This document shows, piece after piece, positions 1 to 6,610 of a stretch of DNA of 9,523 bases. The position numbers and the translations under genes were made by a program. The stretch comes from an uncultured Collinsella sp. Its GTDB lineage: Bacteria; Actinomycetota; Coriobacteriia; Coriobacteriales; Coriobacteriaceae. Position 1 is the stretch's first letter. Each line of letters begins with the position of its first letter. The stretch lies in contig CAJLLB010000075.1 in assembly GCA_905207425.1 (NCBI GenBank), positions 1-9,523 of the forward strand, in the 5' to 3' direction. The notes beneath the pieces were generated by a model, which saw nothing but the letters and a program-made list of their open reading frames with translations, was not told the origin of the DNA and did not search any database.

Positions 1-1
1 G

Positions 2-340
2 GGCGGCGACCTGGTCGGCCGCGCCCATGTTGAGGCCGAGCGCTTGGAAGGCAAAGCTCGTACCGGTTTTTACCTGATGGGCATCGTGGCGCCGTTTTTG
101 GTACTCTCGGCCATTTCGGGCGTGTTCTCGGCCTTTGCCGTGATGTGCTTTATTCCGTTTACCATGGGCCTGTTCATGGTGCTTTCGGACGGCGTGCTTC
201 ATCGCAGTCTGCTGTGGTGGAAGCGCGGCGCGATGCAGTTTGCCAACGGTTTTGCCAACGGCTTCATGTTCGCGCTCGTGTCGGTTTGGTTCGCGAGCTG
301 CTCGCAACGGGCCATGCTTTCGCCGTACCAAATGCAATAA
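2..340 (+). CDS. C-terminal part of an unrecognised membrane protein
   Basis: The reading frame is open from base 2 to a TAA stop at 338-340 and has no stop upstream inside the window, so the gene begins before the window and only its last 112 residues are visible. After a polar stretch there is a long hydrophobic region, running from about the GIVAPFLVL segment to GLFMVLSDG, long enough for two membrane helices. A short basic loop (WWKRG) follows, then a third hydrophobic helix (GFMFALVSVWF), and the chain ends in a short polar tail. No catalytic or binding motif is recognisable, and I cannot assign a family. It lies 81 bases before dnaJ, which has its own promoter, so the two are probably separate transcription units. 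In related actinobacteria the gene before this type of dnaJ is often hrcA; this protein is clearly not HrcA. Confidence 0.6.
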   Translation, partial: GGDLVGRAHVEAERLEGKARTGFYLMGIVAPFLVLSAISGVFSAFAVMCFIPFTMGLFMVLSDGVLHRSLLWWKRGAMQFANGFANGFMFALVSVWFASCSQRAMLSPYQMQ

Positions 341-371
341 CATCAAACCCTCTGTTTGCGGTCGGCCCAGC

Positions 372-400
372 TTGGGTATAGGACGCACTGTGACTATAAT
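372..400 (+). promoter_or_regulatory. Probable sigma-70 type promoter of the dnaJ-recO run
   Basis: A perfect -10 hexamer TATAAT lies at 395-400. Exactly 17 bases upstream is TTGGGT (372-377), which matches 3 of 6 positions of the -35 consensus. Transcription would begin near 406-408, leaving a leader of only about 15 bases that holds little more than the ribosome binding site GGAAGG (408-413). I see no CIRCE-type or HAIR-type inverted repeat in the 81-base gap, so there is no visible sign of HrcA or HspR control. A short palindrome CCCAGCTTGGG (366-376) overlaps the -35 and could be an operator, but it is too small to claim. Confidence 0.65.
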
Positions 401-421
401 GAAAGTCGGAAGGATTCGGTC

Positions 422-1570
422 GTGTCGGAAAATAGGGATTACTACGAGGTGCTTGGCGTCGACAGGGATGCCGACGCGCGGACGATCAAGCGTGCGTTTC
501 TAAAGAAGGCCCGTACCGTACATCCGGATGTTTCGGACGACCCCGAGGCCGAGGCCAAGTTCAAGGAGCTCAACGAGGCCTATTCCGTTCTTTCCGATGA
601 GCAGAAGCGTGCTAACTACGACCGTTACGGCACTGCCGACGGCCCTGGTGGTTCGGGCTACGTCGATATCAACGATATCTTTGGTGGCATGGGCATGGAC
701 GACTTGTTCTCCTCGTTCTTTGGCGGCGGTGCCGGCGGTGGCGCCCGCAACCGTCGTGAGCGTCGTCGCGGTCGCGACATGGCCATCTCGCTTTCGGTGA
801 CGCTCGAGGAGGCGGCGCTCGGCTGCAAAAAGACGATCAGCTATGACCGCCTTGCTCCTTGCGAGGACTGCAATGGCACCGGTAGGGCAGAGGGCGCACA
901 GGAAAAGCAGTGCGGCCGCTGTCACGGTACAGGCTACGTCACGACGGTCCAGCGCTCGTTCCTGGGCCAGGTTCAGTCTTCCTCGCCTTGCCCCGACTGC
1001 CATGGCGAGGGCACGGTTATCGACCATCCCTGCGAGACCTGCGACGGTCAGGGCCGCACGCCTTCGCATGAAAAGATCGACATCGATATTCCCGCCGGCG
1101 TTTCGACCGGTCGCCAGCTGCGCGTGAGCGGCTTTGGCGAGGCCGGCCTTCGCGGCGAACCCTCGGGTGACCTGATTGTCAACGTGCGCGTTGCCGACCA
1201 TGAGCGCTTTAAGCGCAACGGTGACGATCTGTACCTGGTGAGCGATATCTCGATTGCGCAGGCTGCGCTCGGCTGCGAGATTGAGGTCGAGGGCATTATG
1301 CCCGACGAGGTCGTTAAGGTGACGGTTCCCGCCGGCGCCCAGTACGGCGACACCGTGAACGTCAATAATTACGGCATGCCGCGCATTGGCGGTGGCGGTT
1401 CGCGTGGCCGCCTGATCGTGCAACTGCGCGTGGTCGTTCCCACCAATCTTTCCAATAAGCAGCGCGAGCTGCTCCGTGCTTTTGCCGATGATATGGGCGA
1501 TGACGTCGCTTCCGGTAAGAAGTCGGTGACCGACCGTATCAAGAGCGCCCTCGACGATATCCTCGATTAA
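422..1570 (+). CDS. dnaJ: Chaperone protein DnaJ (type I Hsp40, zinc-finger)
   Basis: This is a co-chaperone that binds unfolded proteins and stimulates the DnaK ATPase. The 382-residue product has the full type I architecture. The J domain (about 5-70) carries HPD at 34-36. A Gly/Phe region follows (about 74-108). Four CxxCxGxG zinc repeats start at C147, C164, C190 and C204, and then come the C-terminal substrate-binding beta domains. Length is normal for the family. GTG at 422 is chosen because the J domain begins right after it and GGAAGG sits 8 bases upstream; the frame stays open further upstream but that part resembles no J protein. No dnaK or grpE is present. The setting before phoH, ybeY, era and recO resembles the mycobacterial dnaJ2 locus, so this may be the second, DnaJ2-type copy rather than the dnaK-operon copy (inference). 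mtaB follows after 9 bases. Confidence 0.95.
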   Translation: MSENRDYYEVLGVDRDADARTIKRAFLKKARTVHPDVSDDPEAEAKFKELNEAYSVLSDEQKRANYDRYGTADGPGGSGYVDINDIFGGMGMDDLFSSFFGGGAGGGARNRRERRRGRDMAISLSVTLEEAALGCKKTISYDRLAPCEDCNGTGRAEGAQEKQCGRCHGTGYVTTVQRSFLGQVQSSSPCPDCHGEGTVIDHPCETCDGQGRTPSHEKIDIDIPAGVSTGRQLRVSGFGEAGLRGEPSGDLIVNVRVADHERFKRNGDDLYLVSDISIAQAALGCEIEVEGIMPDEVVKVTVPAGAQYGDTVNVNNYGMPRIGGGGSRGRLIVQLRVVVPTNLSNKQRELLRAFADDMGDDVASGKKSVTDRIKSALDDILD

Positions 1571-1579
1571 GGAGCCCGC

Positions 1580-2872
1580 GTGCTCGCACCCCATATTTCC
1601 GTCGTCAACCTCGGTTGCCGTGTCAACCGGGTTGAGTCTGACCGTATCACTGCCGATCTTATGCGCCTGGGCTTTGCTATGGTGGAGCCCCAGGATGCCG
1701 ATCTGATCGTCATTAACACCTGTGCCGTTACGGGCGAGGCCGAGGCCAAGACCCGTAAGGCCGTCCGTCATGCGCTGTCCCATCCAAACGAGCCCTATGT
1801 GCTCGTGACCGGTTGCGTGGTCAATTTGCATCCTGAGGAGTTGTTGGAGCTTTCGGATCGCGTGATCGCCGAGCCGTCCAAGATCGATGTCGCCGAACGT
1901 GTCTGCGAGGTGCTGGGCGTTGAGTCCGATAGCGTTCCCGCCTGCAGCGATGGCGAGGTGGTCGATGCGCTCGGTCGCTCTCGCCTGGGCGTGAAGATTC
2001 AGGACGGCTGCAACCACCGCTGCACCTATTGCATTGTGTGGAAGGCACGTGGCCCCGAGCGCTCCGTGCCCGTCGAGTCCGTGCTCGAGCAAGTTCGCGA
2101 GGCCCAGGAGGCCGGCGTGCCCGAGGTGGTGCTGACCGGTGTGAACCTGGGTGCCTACGATGGCAAGAGCGCGACCGACGAGCATGTCGAAATCGATGAG
2201 CTGCTCGAGGCCATCATGGAGCGCACGTCTATTCCGCATGTGCGCATTTCCTCGGTCGAGCCCATGGATATCTCTGAGCGCCTGCTTAAGGTTATGGCAC
2301 GCTATCCGCAGCGTATCGCCCCGTTTTTGCACCTGCCCGTGCAGTCCGGCTGCACGGCGACCCTGCATCGCATGGGTCGTCCCTATAGCGCCGAGGCCTT
2401 TGAGGACACGGTGCGTATGATTCGCGCCAACTTGCCCCAGGCGTCTCTTTCGTGCGATGTCATCGTCGGTTTTCCTGGTGAGACGGACGAGGAGTTCGAG
2501 GAGTCGCTGGCGCTGTGCCGTCGTGTGGGTTTCTCGCGTATGCACGTGTTCCGCTATAGCAAGCGTCCCGGTACCCTTGCTGCCGATATGCCTGATCAGG
2601 TACCGCCCGAGGTTATGGCCGAGCGCAGCCGCCGTATGCGGGCCGCCGCACAGGAACTCGCTATTGCCGACGCTCGTCGTCGTGTGGGCACGGTCGAGCG
2701 TGCCGTCCTCGAGTACGGCGACAACCTGACGCTCGGTTCGTTCCATCATGCCCGTCTTGACGATACCTGTGGACTTACAGCCCCGTGCCTGCTCGATGTT
2801 GCTATCATCGGAGTCGATGATTCCGGCTTGGTCCATGCGCGCAGGGAGGTTCATGGAAGCCTCGAAGATTAG
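1580..2872 (+). CDS. mtaB: tRNA (N6-threonylcarbamoyladenosine-37-C2) methylthiotransferase MtaB
   Basis: This radical-SAM enzyme adds a methylthio group to t6A at position 37 of ANN-decoding tRNAs, giving ms2t6A and supporting accurate decoding. The 430-residue product has the three family domains. The N-terminal UPF0004 domain has cluster cysteines C13 (NLGCRVN), C48 (NTCAVT) and C79 (TGC). The radical-SAM domain has C144, C148 and C151 in CNHRCTYC. The C-terminal TRAM-like domain covers about 368-430. NTCAVT followed by EAEAKTR is typical of MtaB rather than MiaB or RimO. GTG at 1580 is chosen because AAGGAG ends 5 bases upstream. After the SAM cysteines the usual IIPxARG reads IVWKARG, a small deviation. 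The gene starts 9 bases after dnaJ and its last 20 bases overlap the start of phoH, so the genes are probably co-transcribed and translationally coupled. Confidence 0.92.
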   Translation: MLAPHISVVNLGCRVNRVESDRITADLMRLGFAMVEPQDADLIVINTCAVTGEAEAKTRKAVRHALSHPNEPYVLVTGCVVNLHPEELLELSDRVIAEPSKIDVAERVCEVLGVESDSVPACSDGEVVDALGRSRLGVKIQDGCNHRCTYCIVWKARGPERSVPVESVLEQVREAQEAGVPEVVLTGVNLGAYDGKSATDEHVEIDELLEAIMERTSIPHVRISSVEPMDISERLLKVMARYPQRIAPFLHLPVQSGCTATLHRMGRPYSAEAFEDTVRMIRANLPQASLSCDVIVGFPGETDEEFEESLALCRRVGFSRMHVFRYSKRPGTLAADMPDQVPPEVMAERSRRMRAAAQELAIADARRRVGTVERAVLEYGDNLTLGSFHHARLDDTCGLTAPCLLDVAIIGVDDSGLVHARREVHGSLED

Positions 2873-3839
2873 ACTTACCGTTCCCGAGGGGATTGATCCC
2901 TCGCGCGTTTTGGGCGCCGGCGACGGCGTCCTTCGTGCGCTCGAGAGCTTGGTTCGCGCTCATGTGGTCGCCCGTGGCGATAGCATCTCCGTGAGCGGCG
3001 ACCCGAACGAGGTCGAACTCGTGGCGCGCTTTTTCGAGCATGCTTTTCGCGAGGCGGCCGCCGGGCGCACGCTGTCTGCCGACGATGTTTCTCGCTGTCT
3101 GGCCGTCTTACGCGACGGTGAGCACGAGACTACGTCGCTTCGCGATGACGTGCTGCTTTCGTATCGCGGCCGCGTCATTCGCCCCAAGACGCTCGGGCAA
3201 AAGCGCTATGTGGATGCCATCCGCTCGCATACCATCACGTTTGGCTTGGGTCCTGCCGGTACCGGTAAGACCTATCTGGCCATGGCGCTCGCCGTTGCCG
3301 CGCTCAAGCGTCACGAGGTGGGTCGTCTGATCTTGACGCGTCGGGTTGTCGAGGCGGGGGAGAATCTGGGCTTTTTGCCCGGTACCCTTGAGGAAAAGAT
3401 CGATCCCTACATGCGTCCGCTCTACGACGCCCTTTTTGACATGATGGATCGCGAGCGAACCGATGAGCTTATGGAGCGCGGCGTGATCGAGATCGCCCCG
3501 CTTGCCTACATGCGCGGCCGCACGCTGAGCGATGCTTTCGTGGTACTCGACGAGGCGCAAAATACCACGCCCGAGCAGATGAAGATGTTTCTGACGCGCC
3601 TGGGCTTCAACTCCAAGTTTGTGATTACCGGCGACCTGAGTCAGCGCGACCTGGTTGGTCGTCGCGGCGGTCTTGCTGACGTTGAGCAGATTTTGGGCCG
3701 TGTCGACGATGTCGCATTTTCGCACCTCGAGCGTGCCGACGTGGTGCGCCATGCCTTGGTGGGACGTATCGTCGAGGCATACGATGCTTATGATGACGTG
3801 CGCGAGCAGCGCCCGCGCGACCGAAAGGAGTCCCGTTGA
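2853..3839 (+). CDS. phoH: PhoH family ATPase
   Basis: This is a cytoplasmic P-loop ATPase of the PhoH/YbeZ type. The family is linked to RNA metabolism and is usually encoded beside YbeY, but its exact reaction is not settled. The 328-residue product has a variable N-terminal region (1-105) and a conserved ATPase core. Walker A is GPAGTGKT (133-140) and Walker B ends in DEAQN (233-237); the family stretches LGFLPG and APLAYMRGRTL are also present. ATG 2853 is preferred over in-frame upstream starts from 2748, because those would overlap mtaB by more than 100 bases and AGGGAGG (2843-2849) lies just before 2853. Two conserved spots differ from the version I recall: TRRVVEAGE instead of TRPAVEAGE, and GDLSQRDLV instead of GDxTQxDLP. 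The stop overlaps the ybeY start by 4 bases, a common sign of coupling. Confidence 0.92.
   Translation: MEASKIRLTVPEGIDPSRVLGAGDGVLRALESLVRAHVVARGDSISVSGDPNEVELVARFFEHAFREAAAGRTLSADDVSRCLAVLRDGEHETTSLRDDVLLSYRGRVIRPKTLGQKRYVDAIRSHTITFGLGPAGTGKTYLAMALAVAALKRHEVGRLILTRRVVEAGENLGFLPGTLEEKIDPYMRPLYDALFDMMDRERTDELMERGVIEIAPLAYMRGRTLSDAFVVLDEAQNTTPEQMKMFLTRLGFNSKFVITGDLSQRDLVGRRGGLADVEQILGRVDDVAFSHLERADVVRHALVGRIVEAYDAYDDVREQRPRDRKESR
3824..3838 (+). promoter_or_regulatory. Ribosome binding site that fixes the ybeY TTG start
   Basis: AAAGGAG (3824-3830) lies 5 bases before TTG at 3836-3838. The TTG overlaps the phoH TGA stop (3837-3839) in a TTGA arrangement. No ATG or GTG at suitable spacing competes, so this site decides the start. 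The overlap suggests that ribosomes finishing phoH reinitiate on ybeY. Confidence 0.75.
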
Positions 3840-4345
3840 GTGTATTGATCAGCAACGATGCCGAGCTCGATACGCTGCTCGATGCCCAGGAGGTGGAGCA
3901 CATCTGCGAGGTTGTGCTTGCCGCCGAGGGCGTTGAGCGTGAAGTCGAGATTTCCCTTTCGTATGTCGACGAGGACGAGATGCACGAGCTCAACCACGAG
4001 TGGCGCGGTATCGACCGCACCACCGATGTGCTCTCGTTTGAATGCGACTCGGCCTTTGACGAGGATATTCCCGCCGACGAGACGCTCGAGCTCGGCGATA
4101 TCATCTTGGCCCCGCAGGTTATTGCCCGTCAGGCCCCCGGTTTTGGCAATAGCTCCGCTGACGAGTGTCGTCTGATGCTCGTACACGGCATGCTGCACTT
4201 GCTGGGCTATGACCATATCGAGGACGACGAGGCCGAGGTCATGGAGGCCCGCGAGGACGCCATCCTGCGCGATCTGGCGTTCGAGCGCGGCGAGGACCCC
4301 AAGCTAGTCCACGTCGGCCCCATCACCAACCACGCCCACGACTAG
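3836..4345 (+). CDS. ybeY: Endoribonuclease YbeY (rRNA maturation factor)
   Basis: YbeY is a zinc-dependent single-strand endoribonuclease needed for 16S rRNA 3'-end maturation and 70S ribosome quality control. The 169-residue product carries the diagnostic motif HGMLHLLGYDH, whose H117, H121 and H127 bind the metal. The family stretch RGIDRTTDVLSF and the LGDI segment are also present. Length is typical, with a tail of about 18 residues after the usual end that I do not recognise. The start is an uncommon TTG, justified by the AAAGGAG site 5 bases upstream and by a 4-base overlap with phoH. The phoH-ybeY pairing is very widespread. Era, encoded two genes downstream, acts on the same 16S 3' end, so the locus groups functionally linked factors. 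Confidence 0.93.
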   Translation: MSVLISNDAELDTLLDAQEVEHICEVVLAAEGVEREVEISLSYVDEDEMHELNHEWRGIDRTTDVLSFECDSAFDEDIPADETLELGDIILAPQVIARQAPGFGNSSADECRLMLVHGMLHLLGYDHIEDDEAEVMEAREDAILRDLAFERGEDPKLVHVGPITNHAHD

Positions 4346-4354
4346 GAGCCGTCT

Positions 4355-4732
4355 ATGATTCCCGGATCGAACAAGGACCATCCGTCCTTCTTAAAGTCGT
4401 TTTCCTACGCCATGGAGGGCTTCGTTACCGCCGTCAAGACCGAGCGCAACATCAAGGTCATGCTCGTGGCGGGCGTGTGCACCGTCATTGCCGGCTGTAT
4501 CGTGGGCCTCGACATTGCCGAGTGGGCCACGATTATCATCTGTTGTGGCCTGGTGATTCACGGCGAGCTGTGCAACACCGCTATGGAGGCTATCGTCGAC
4601 CTAGCGACCCAGGAGCTCCATCCGCTGGCCAAGCGTGCGAAGGACATCGCCGCCGCCTCTGTTTACATTCTTTCCATCACCGCCGCAATTGTGGGCGTGC
4701 TGGTATTTGCCCACGCGCTCGGCTTTATTTAG
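4355..4732 (+). CDS. dgkA: Diacylglycerol kinase / undecaprenol kinase family membrane protein
   Basis: This is a small integral-membrane lipid kinase. In Gram-positive bacteria members of this family mainly phosphorylate undecaprenol, recycling the lipid carrier for cell-wall synthesis; the E. coli enzyme prefers diacylglycerol. The 125-residue product has an amphipathic N-terminus followed by three hydrophobic helices (about 35-51, 58-72 and 99-121). The catalytic signature ELCNTAMEAIVD supplies E71, N74, E78 and D82, and the later KRAKD supplies K96-D97; these match the E. coli residues E69, N72 and E76. AGGAG lies 6 bases before ATG 4355. The gene starts 9 bases after ybeY and ends 12 bases before era. 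The order ybeY-dgkA-era is the Bacillus order, apart from cdd, which is missing here. Which lipid is the true substrate cannot be told from sequence. Confidence 0.88.
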   Translation: MIPGSNKDHPSFLKSFSYAMEGFVTAVKTERNIKVMLVAGVCTVIAGCIVGLDIAEWATIIICCGLVIHGELCNTAMEAIVDLATQELHPLAKRAKDIAAASVYILSITAAIVGVLVFAHALGFI

Positions 4733-4744
4733 AAAGGGATTCCC

Positions 4745-5812
4745 ATGTCCGACAATATGCAGTCTGCCGATGAGATTTTGGACGACGAGTCCCTGGACGC
4801 GGTGGATACCGAGGAGCTCGAGGAAGTCGAGGAGTTCGACCCGTTTGAGGGCATGAGCGATGAGGAGCTCGACGCCCTGTGCGACGAGGACGACAACCTC
4901 GCGGGCTTTGGCGACGTGGAGCCCGGTTTCCGCAGCGGCTTTGTGGCCCTGGTCGGTCGTCCCAACGCCGGCAAGTCTACGCTGCTCAACGCCTGCTATG
5001 GCAAGAAGGTCGCCATCACTTCGCCGGTGGCCCAGACGACCCGCCGCCGCATGCGCGCCGTCGTCAACCGTCCCGGCTACCAGCTGGTCTTTGTCGATAC
5101 CCCGGGTATTCATAAGCCCAAGGACGGCCTGGGATCCGAGCTCAACAAGAGCGCGCTGTTCGAGCTGAACGATGTTGATGTCGTCGCGTTTTTGATTGAT
5201 GCCACCAAACCGATCGGCAGGGGAGACGCCTGGGTTGCCGAGCGCGTCAGATGCGCCCGTTGCAAGAAGGTCCTGGTGCTCACTAAGGCCGATGAGGCCG
5301 ACCCCGCACAGGTCATGGAGCAGCTCAAGGCAGCCCACGAGCTCATGGAATATGACGACGAGATCGTGACGTCGTCGGTCAAGAACTTCAACGTCGATGC
5401 CTTTATCGAGACCGTTGCGCACTTTTTGCCCGAGGGTCCGCGTTGGTTCCCCGAGGATATGGGTACCGACGCTTCCGACGAAACGCTCGTTGCCGAGTTT
5501 GTGCGCGAGAAGGTCTTGCGCCGCACCCGTGATGAGATCCCGCACTCCGTTGGCGTGATCTGCGATGCACTCGAGCAGACCAAGAAGGTACTGCGCGTGC
5601 ACGCCACCATTTACGTCGAGCGCGAGGGCCAAAAGGGCATCATCATCGGCAAGGGCGGCGAGATGATCAAGCATATCGGTATCGACGCCCGTCGCGATCT
5701 TGAGCGTATCTTTGGCACGCAGGTCTTTTTGGAGCTGGACGTGAAGGTCAAGGCCGGCTGGCGTGACGACGAGGCCCAGATTCGCCGCTTTGGCTACAAC
5801 GCCGAGGACTAA
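4745..5812 (+). CDS. era: GTPase Era with a long acidic N-terminal extension
   Basis: Era is a GTPase that binds the 3' end of 16S rRNA through a KH domain and assists 30S assembly. Motifs in order are G1 GRPNAGKS (71-78), the switch region QTTRRR, G3 DTPG (118-121), G4 TKAD (180-183) and, in the KH domain, GKGG (302-305). G4 has Thr where the classical motif has Asn; TKxD occurs in other GTPases and is no reason to doubt function. The product is 355 residues against a usual 290-310. The excess is an N-terminal extension: residues 1-60 contain 26 Asp or Glu and no Lys or Arg, and the GTPase fold begins near 64. The start is supported by AAAGGGA 5 bases upstream and by no other good start nearby. 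The gene sits between dgkA and recO, its order in Bacillus. Confidence 0.95.
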   Translation: MSDNMQSADEILDDESLDAVDTEELEEVEEFDPFEGMSDEELDALCDEDDNLAGFGDVEPGFRSGFVALVGRPNAGKSTLLNACYGKKVAITSPVAQTTRRRMRAVVNRPGYQLVFVDTPGIHKPKDGLGSELNKSALFELNDVDVVAFLIDATKPIGRGDAWVAERVRCARCKKVLVLTKADEADPAQVMEQLKAAHELMEYDDEIVTSSVKNFNVDAFIETVAHFLPEGPRWFPEDMGTDASDETLVAEFVREKVLRRTRDEIPHSVGVICDALEQTKKVLRVHATIYVEREGQKGIIIGKGGEMIKHIGIDARRDLERIFGTQVFLELDVKVKAGWRDDEAQIRRFGYNAED

Positions 5813-5830
5813 GGACGCGCGGCGCGCATG
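5811..5830 (+). promoter_or_regulatory. Distant recO ribosome binding site with a GC hairpin in the spacer
   Basis: AAGGA (5811-5815) overlaps the era stop codon and is the only Shine-Dalgarno match before recO ATG 5828, but the gap is 12 bases. The spacer contains GCGC (5817-5820) and GCGC (5824-5827) around a 3-base loop. Folding this small stem would shorten the effective distance. Translation could instead depend on ribosomes arriving from era. Both readings are inference. Confidence 0.4.
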
Positions 5831-6577
5831 GCAGGCTCCCGGACATATCGCACCAAGGTGCTCGTCCTCGACAAGACGAAGCTTAAAGAGACGGACCTGA
5901 TCCTGACGATGCTTGACGAGCGGGGTCGGCAGGTTCGTGCCGTGGCAAAGGGCGCCCGCAAACCCGGTGGGCGCCTGGCTGCGCGCTGCGAGCTGTTCTG
6001 TACCGTCGATATGCTGCTCGCGCATGGACGGTCGCTCGACGTGGTTTCCCAGGCCGAGCTTATGGAGGCGCCGCTCAGCGCTACGCCCGATTACGAGACG
6101 ACCTGCGCCGCAAGCGCGATCGCCGAGGTCGCGCGCGTATGCTCGTTCGAGGACGCTGAGGACCCGTTTACCTTTGCCATCACGCAGCGAGCGCTTGCCC
6201 TGGCGGGCAGCGGGCTCGACACAGCGCACATGGATCTACTTGTGGCGGCATATGTCTTTAAGCTGCTGTCGCACGTTGGCTATCGACCCGATTTTTCGGC
6301 CTGCGTGCTGTGCGGAGACCCCATGCTGTCGTATTTTTCAGCCCAGGCGGGCGGTCTCATGTGCGGGTCGTGCGCGTCGAGCGTTCCAGGTGCCGAACTG
6401 GTGTCGACCGGTGAGACCGCATGGCTGCGCGCCCTCATGTCCATGACCTTCGATGCGCTCATGGCCGAGCGAATCGACCCGCATACGGCGGCATTCCTGC
6501 TCGGGCTTTCGCATGTTTGGGCTGCGACGCACACCGATCAGCGCCTCCGCGCGATGGAATTCATGTTGGGTCGGTGA
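5828..6577 (+). CDS. recO: DNA repair protein RecO
   Basis: RecO promotes annealing of single-stranded DNA and, with RecR, loads RecA onto SSB-coated DNA at gaps during recombinational repair. The 249-residue product has the N-terminal OB-fold signature: YRTKVLVLD, then KETDLILTMLDERGRQVRAVAKGARK. A helical domain follows, then a four-cysteine zinc site at C159, C162, C179 and C182 (CVLC and CGSC), and then a C-terminal helical region. Length is typical. ATG 5828 places the OB fold at the expected distance from the N-terminus, although its ribosome binding site is 12 bases away. The gene starts 15 bases after era and is probably the last gene of the run, since a leader of more than 100 bases follows before rpsO. 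The era-recO pairing is common in Gram-positive bacteria. Confidence 0.93.
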   Translation: MAGSRTYRTKVLVLDKTKLKETDLILTMLDERGRQVRAVAKGARKPGGRLAARCELFCTVDMLLAHGRSLDVVSQAELMEAPLSATPDYETTCAASAIAEVARVCSFEDAEDPFTFAITQRALALAGSGLDTAHMDLLVAAYVFKLLSHVGYRPDFSACVLCGDPMLSYFSAQAGGLMCGSCASSVPGAELVSTGETAWLRALMSMTFDALMAERIDPHTAAFLLGLSHVWAATHTDQRLRAMEFMLGR

Positions 6578-6601
6578 TGATGCGCAGGCGCGGGCTGCTT
6601 G

Positions 6602-6610
6602 TGGTAACAT
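6602..6610 (+). promoter_or_regulatory. Candidate extended -10 promoter for rpsO
   Basis: TGG followed by TAACAT (6602-6610) fits an extended -10 element, with 4 of 6 matches in the hexamer. It lies 25 bases after the recO stop. The best -35 at allowed spacing is TGCGCA (6581-6586, 18-base gap), a weak 3 of 6 match. No terminator with a T run is seen after recO, so readthrough from the upstream genes may also supply rpsO. Confidence 0.4.

Noticed and set aside
392..407. A GACT/AGTC inverted repeat around the dnaJ -10
   Set aside because: The arms are only 4 bp with an 8-base gap, which is expected by chance.
2748..2852. An earlier phoH start giving 35 extra residues
   Set aside because: It would overlap mtaB by over 100 bases. 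The Shine-Dalgarno site before 2853 and the typical protein length favour the later ATG.
500..2854. A 784-codon open frame on the - strand
   Set aside because: It lies wholly opposite dnaJ and mtaB, which have complete domain structures. The product is an unrecognisable Ala/Gly/His/Leu-rich sequence. Long antisense frames arise from codon bias in high-GC genes.
5282..5293. Era G4 motif TKAD instead of NKxD, as a possible loss of guanine specificity
   Set aside because: TKxD is found in active GTPases such as EngB and dynamin, and all other Era motifs are intact.
4601..6229. A 542-codon open frame on the - strand
   Set aside because: It is opposite dgkA, era and recO, with no recognisable motif in the product. 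It is a codon-bias shadow.
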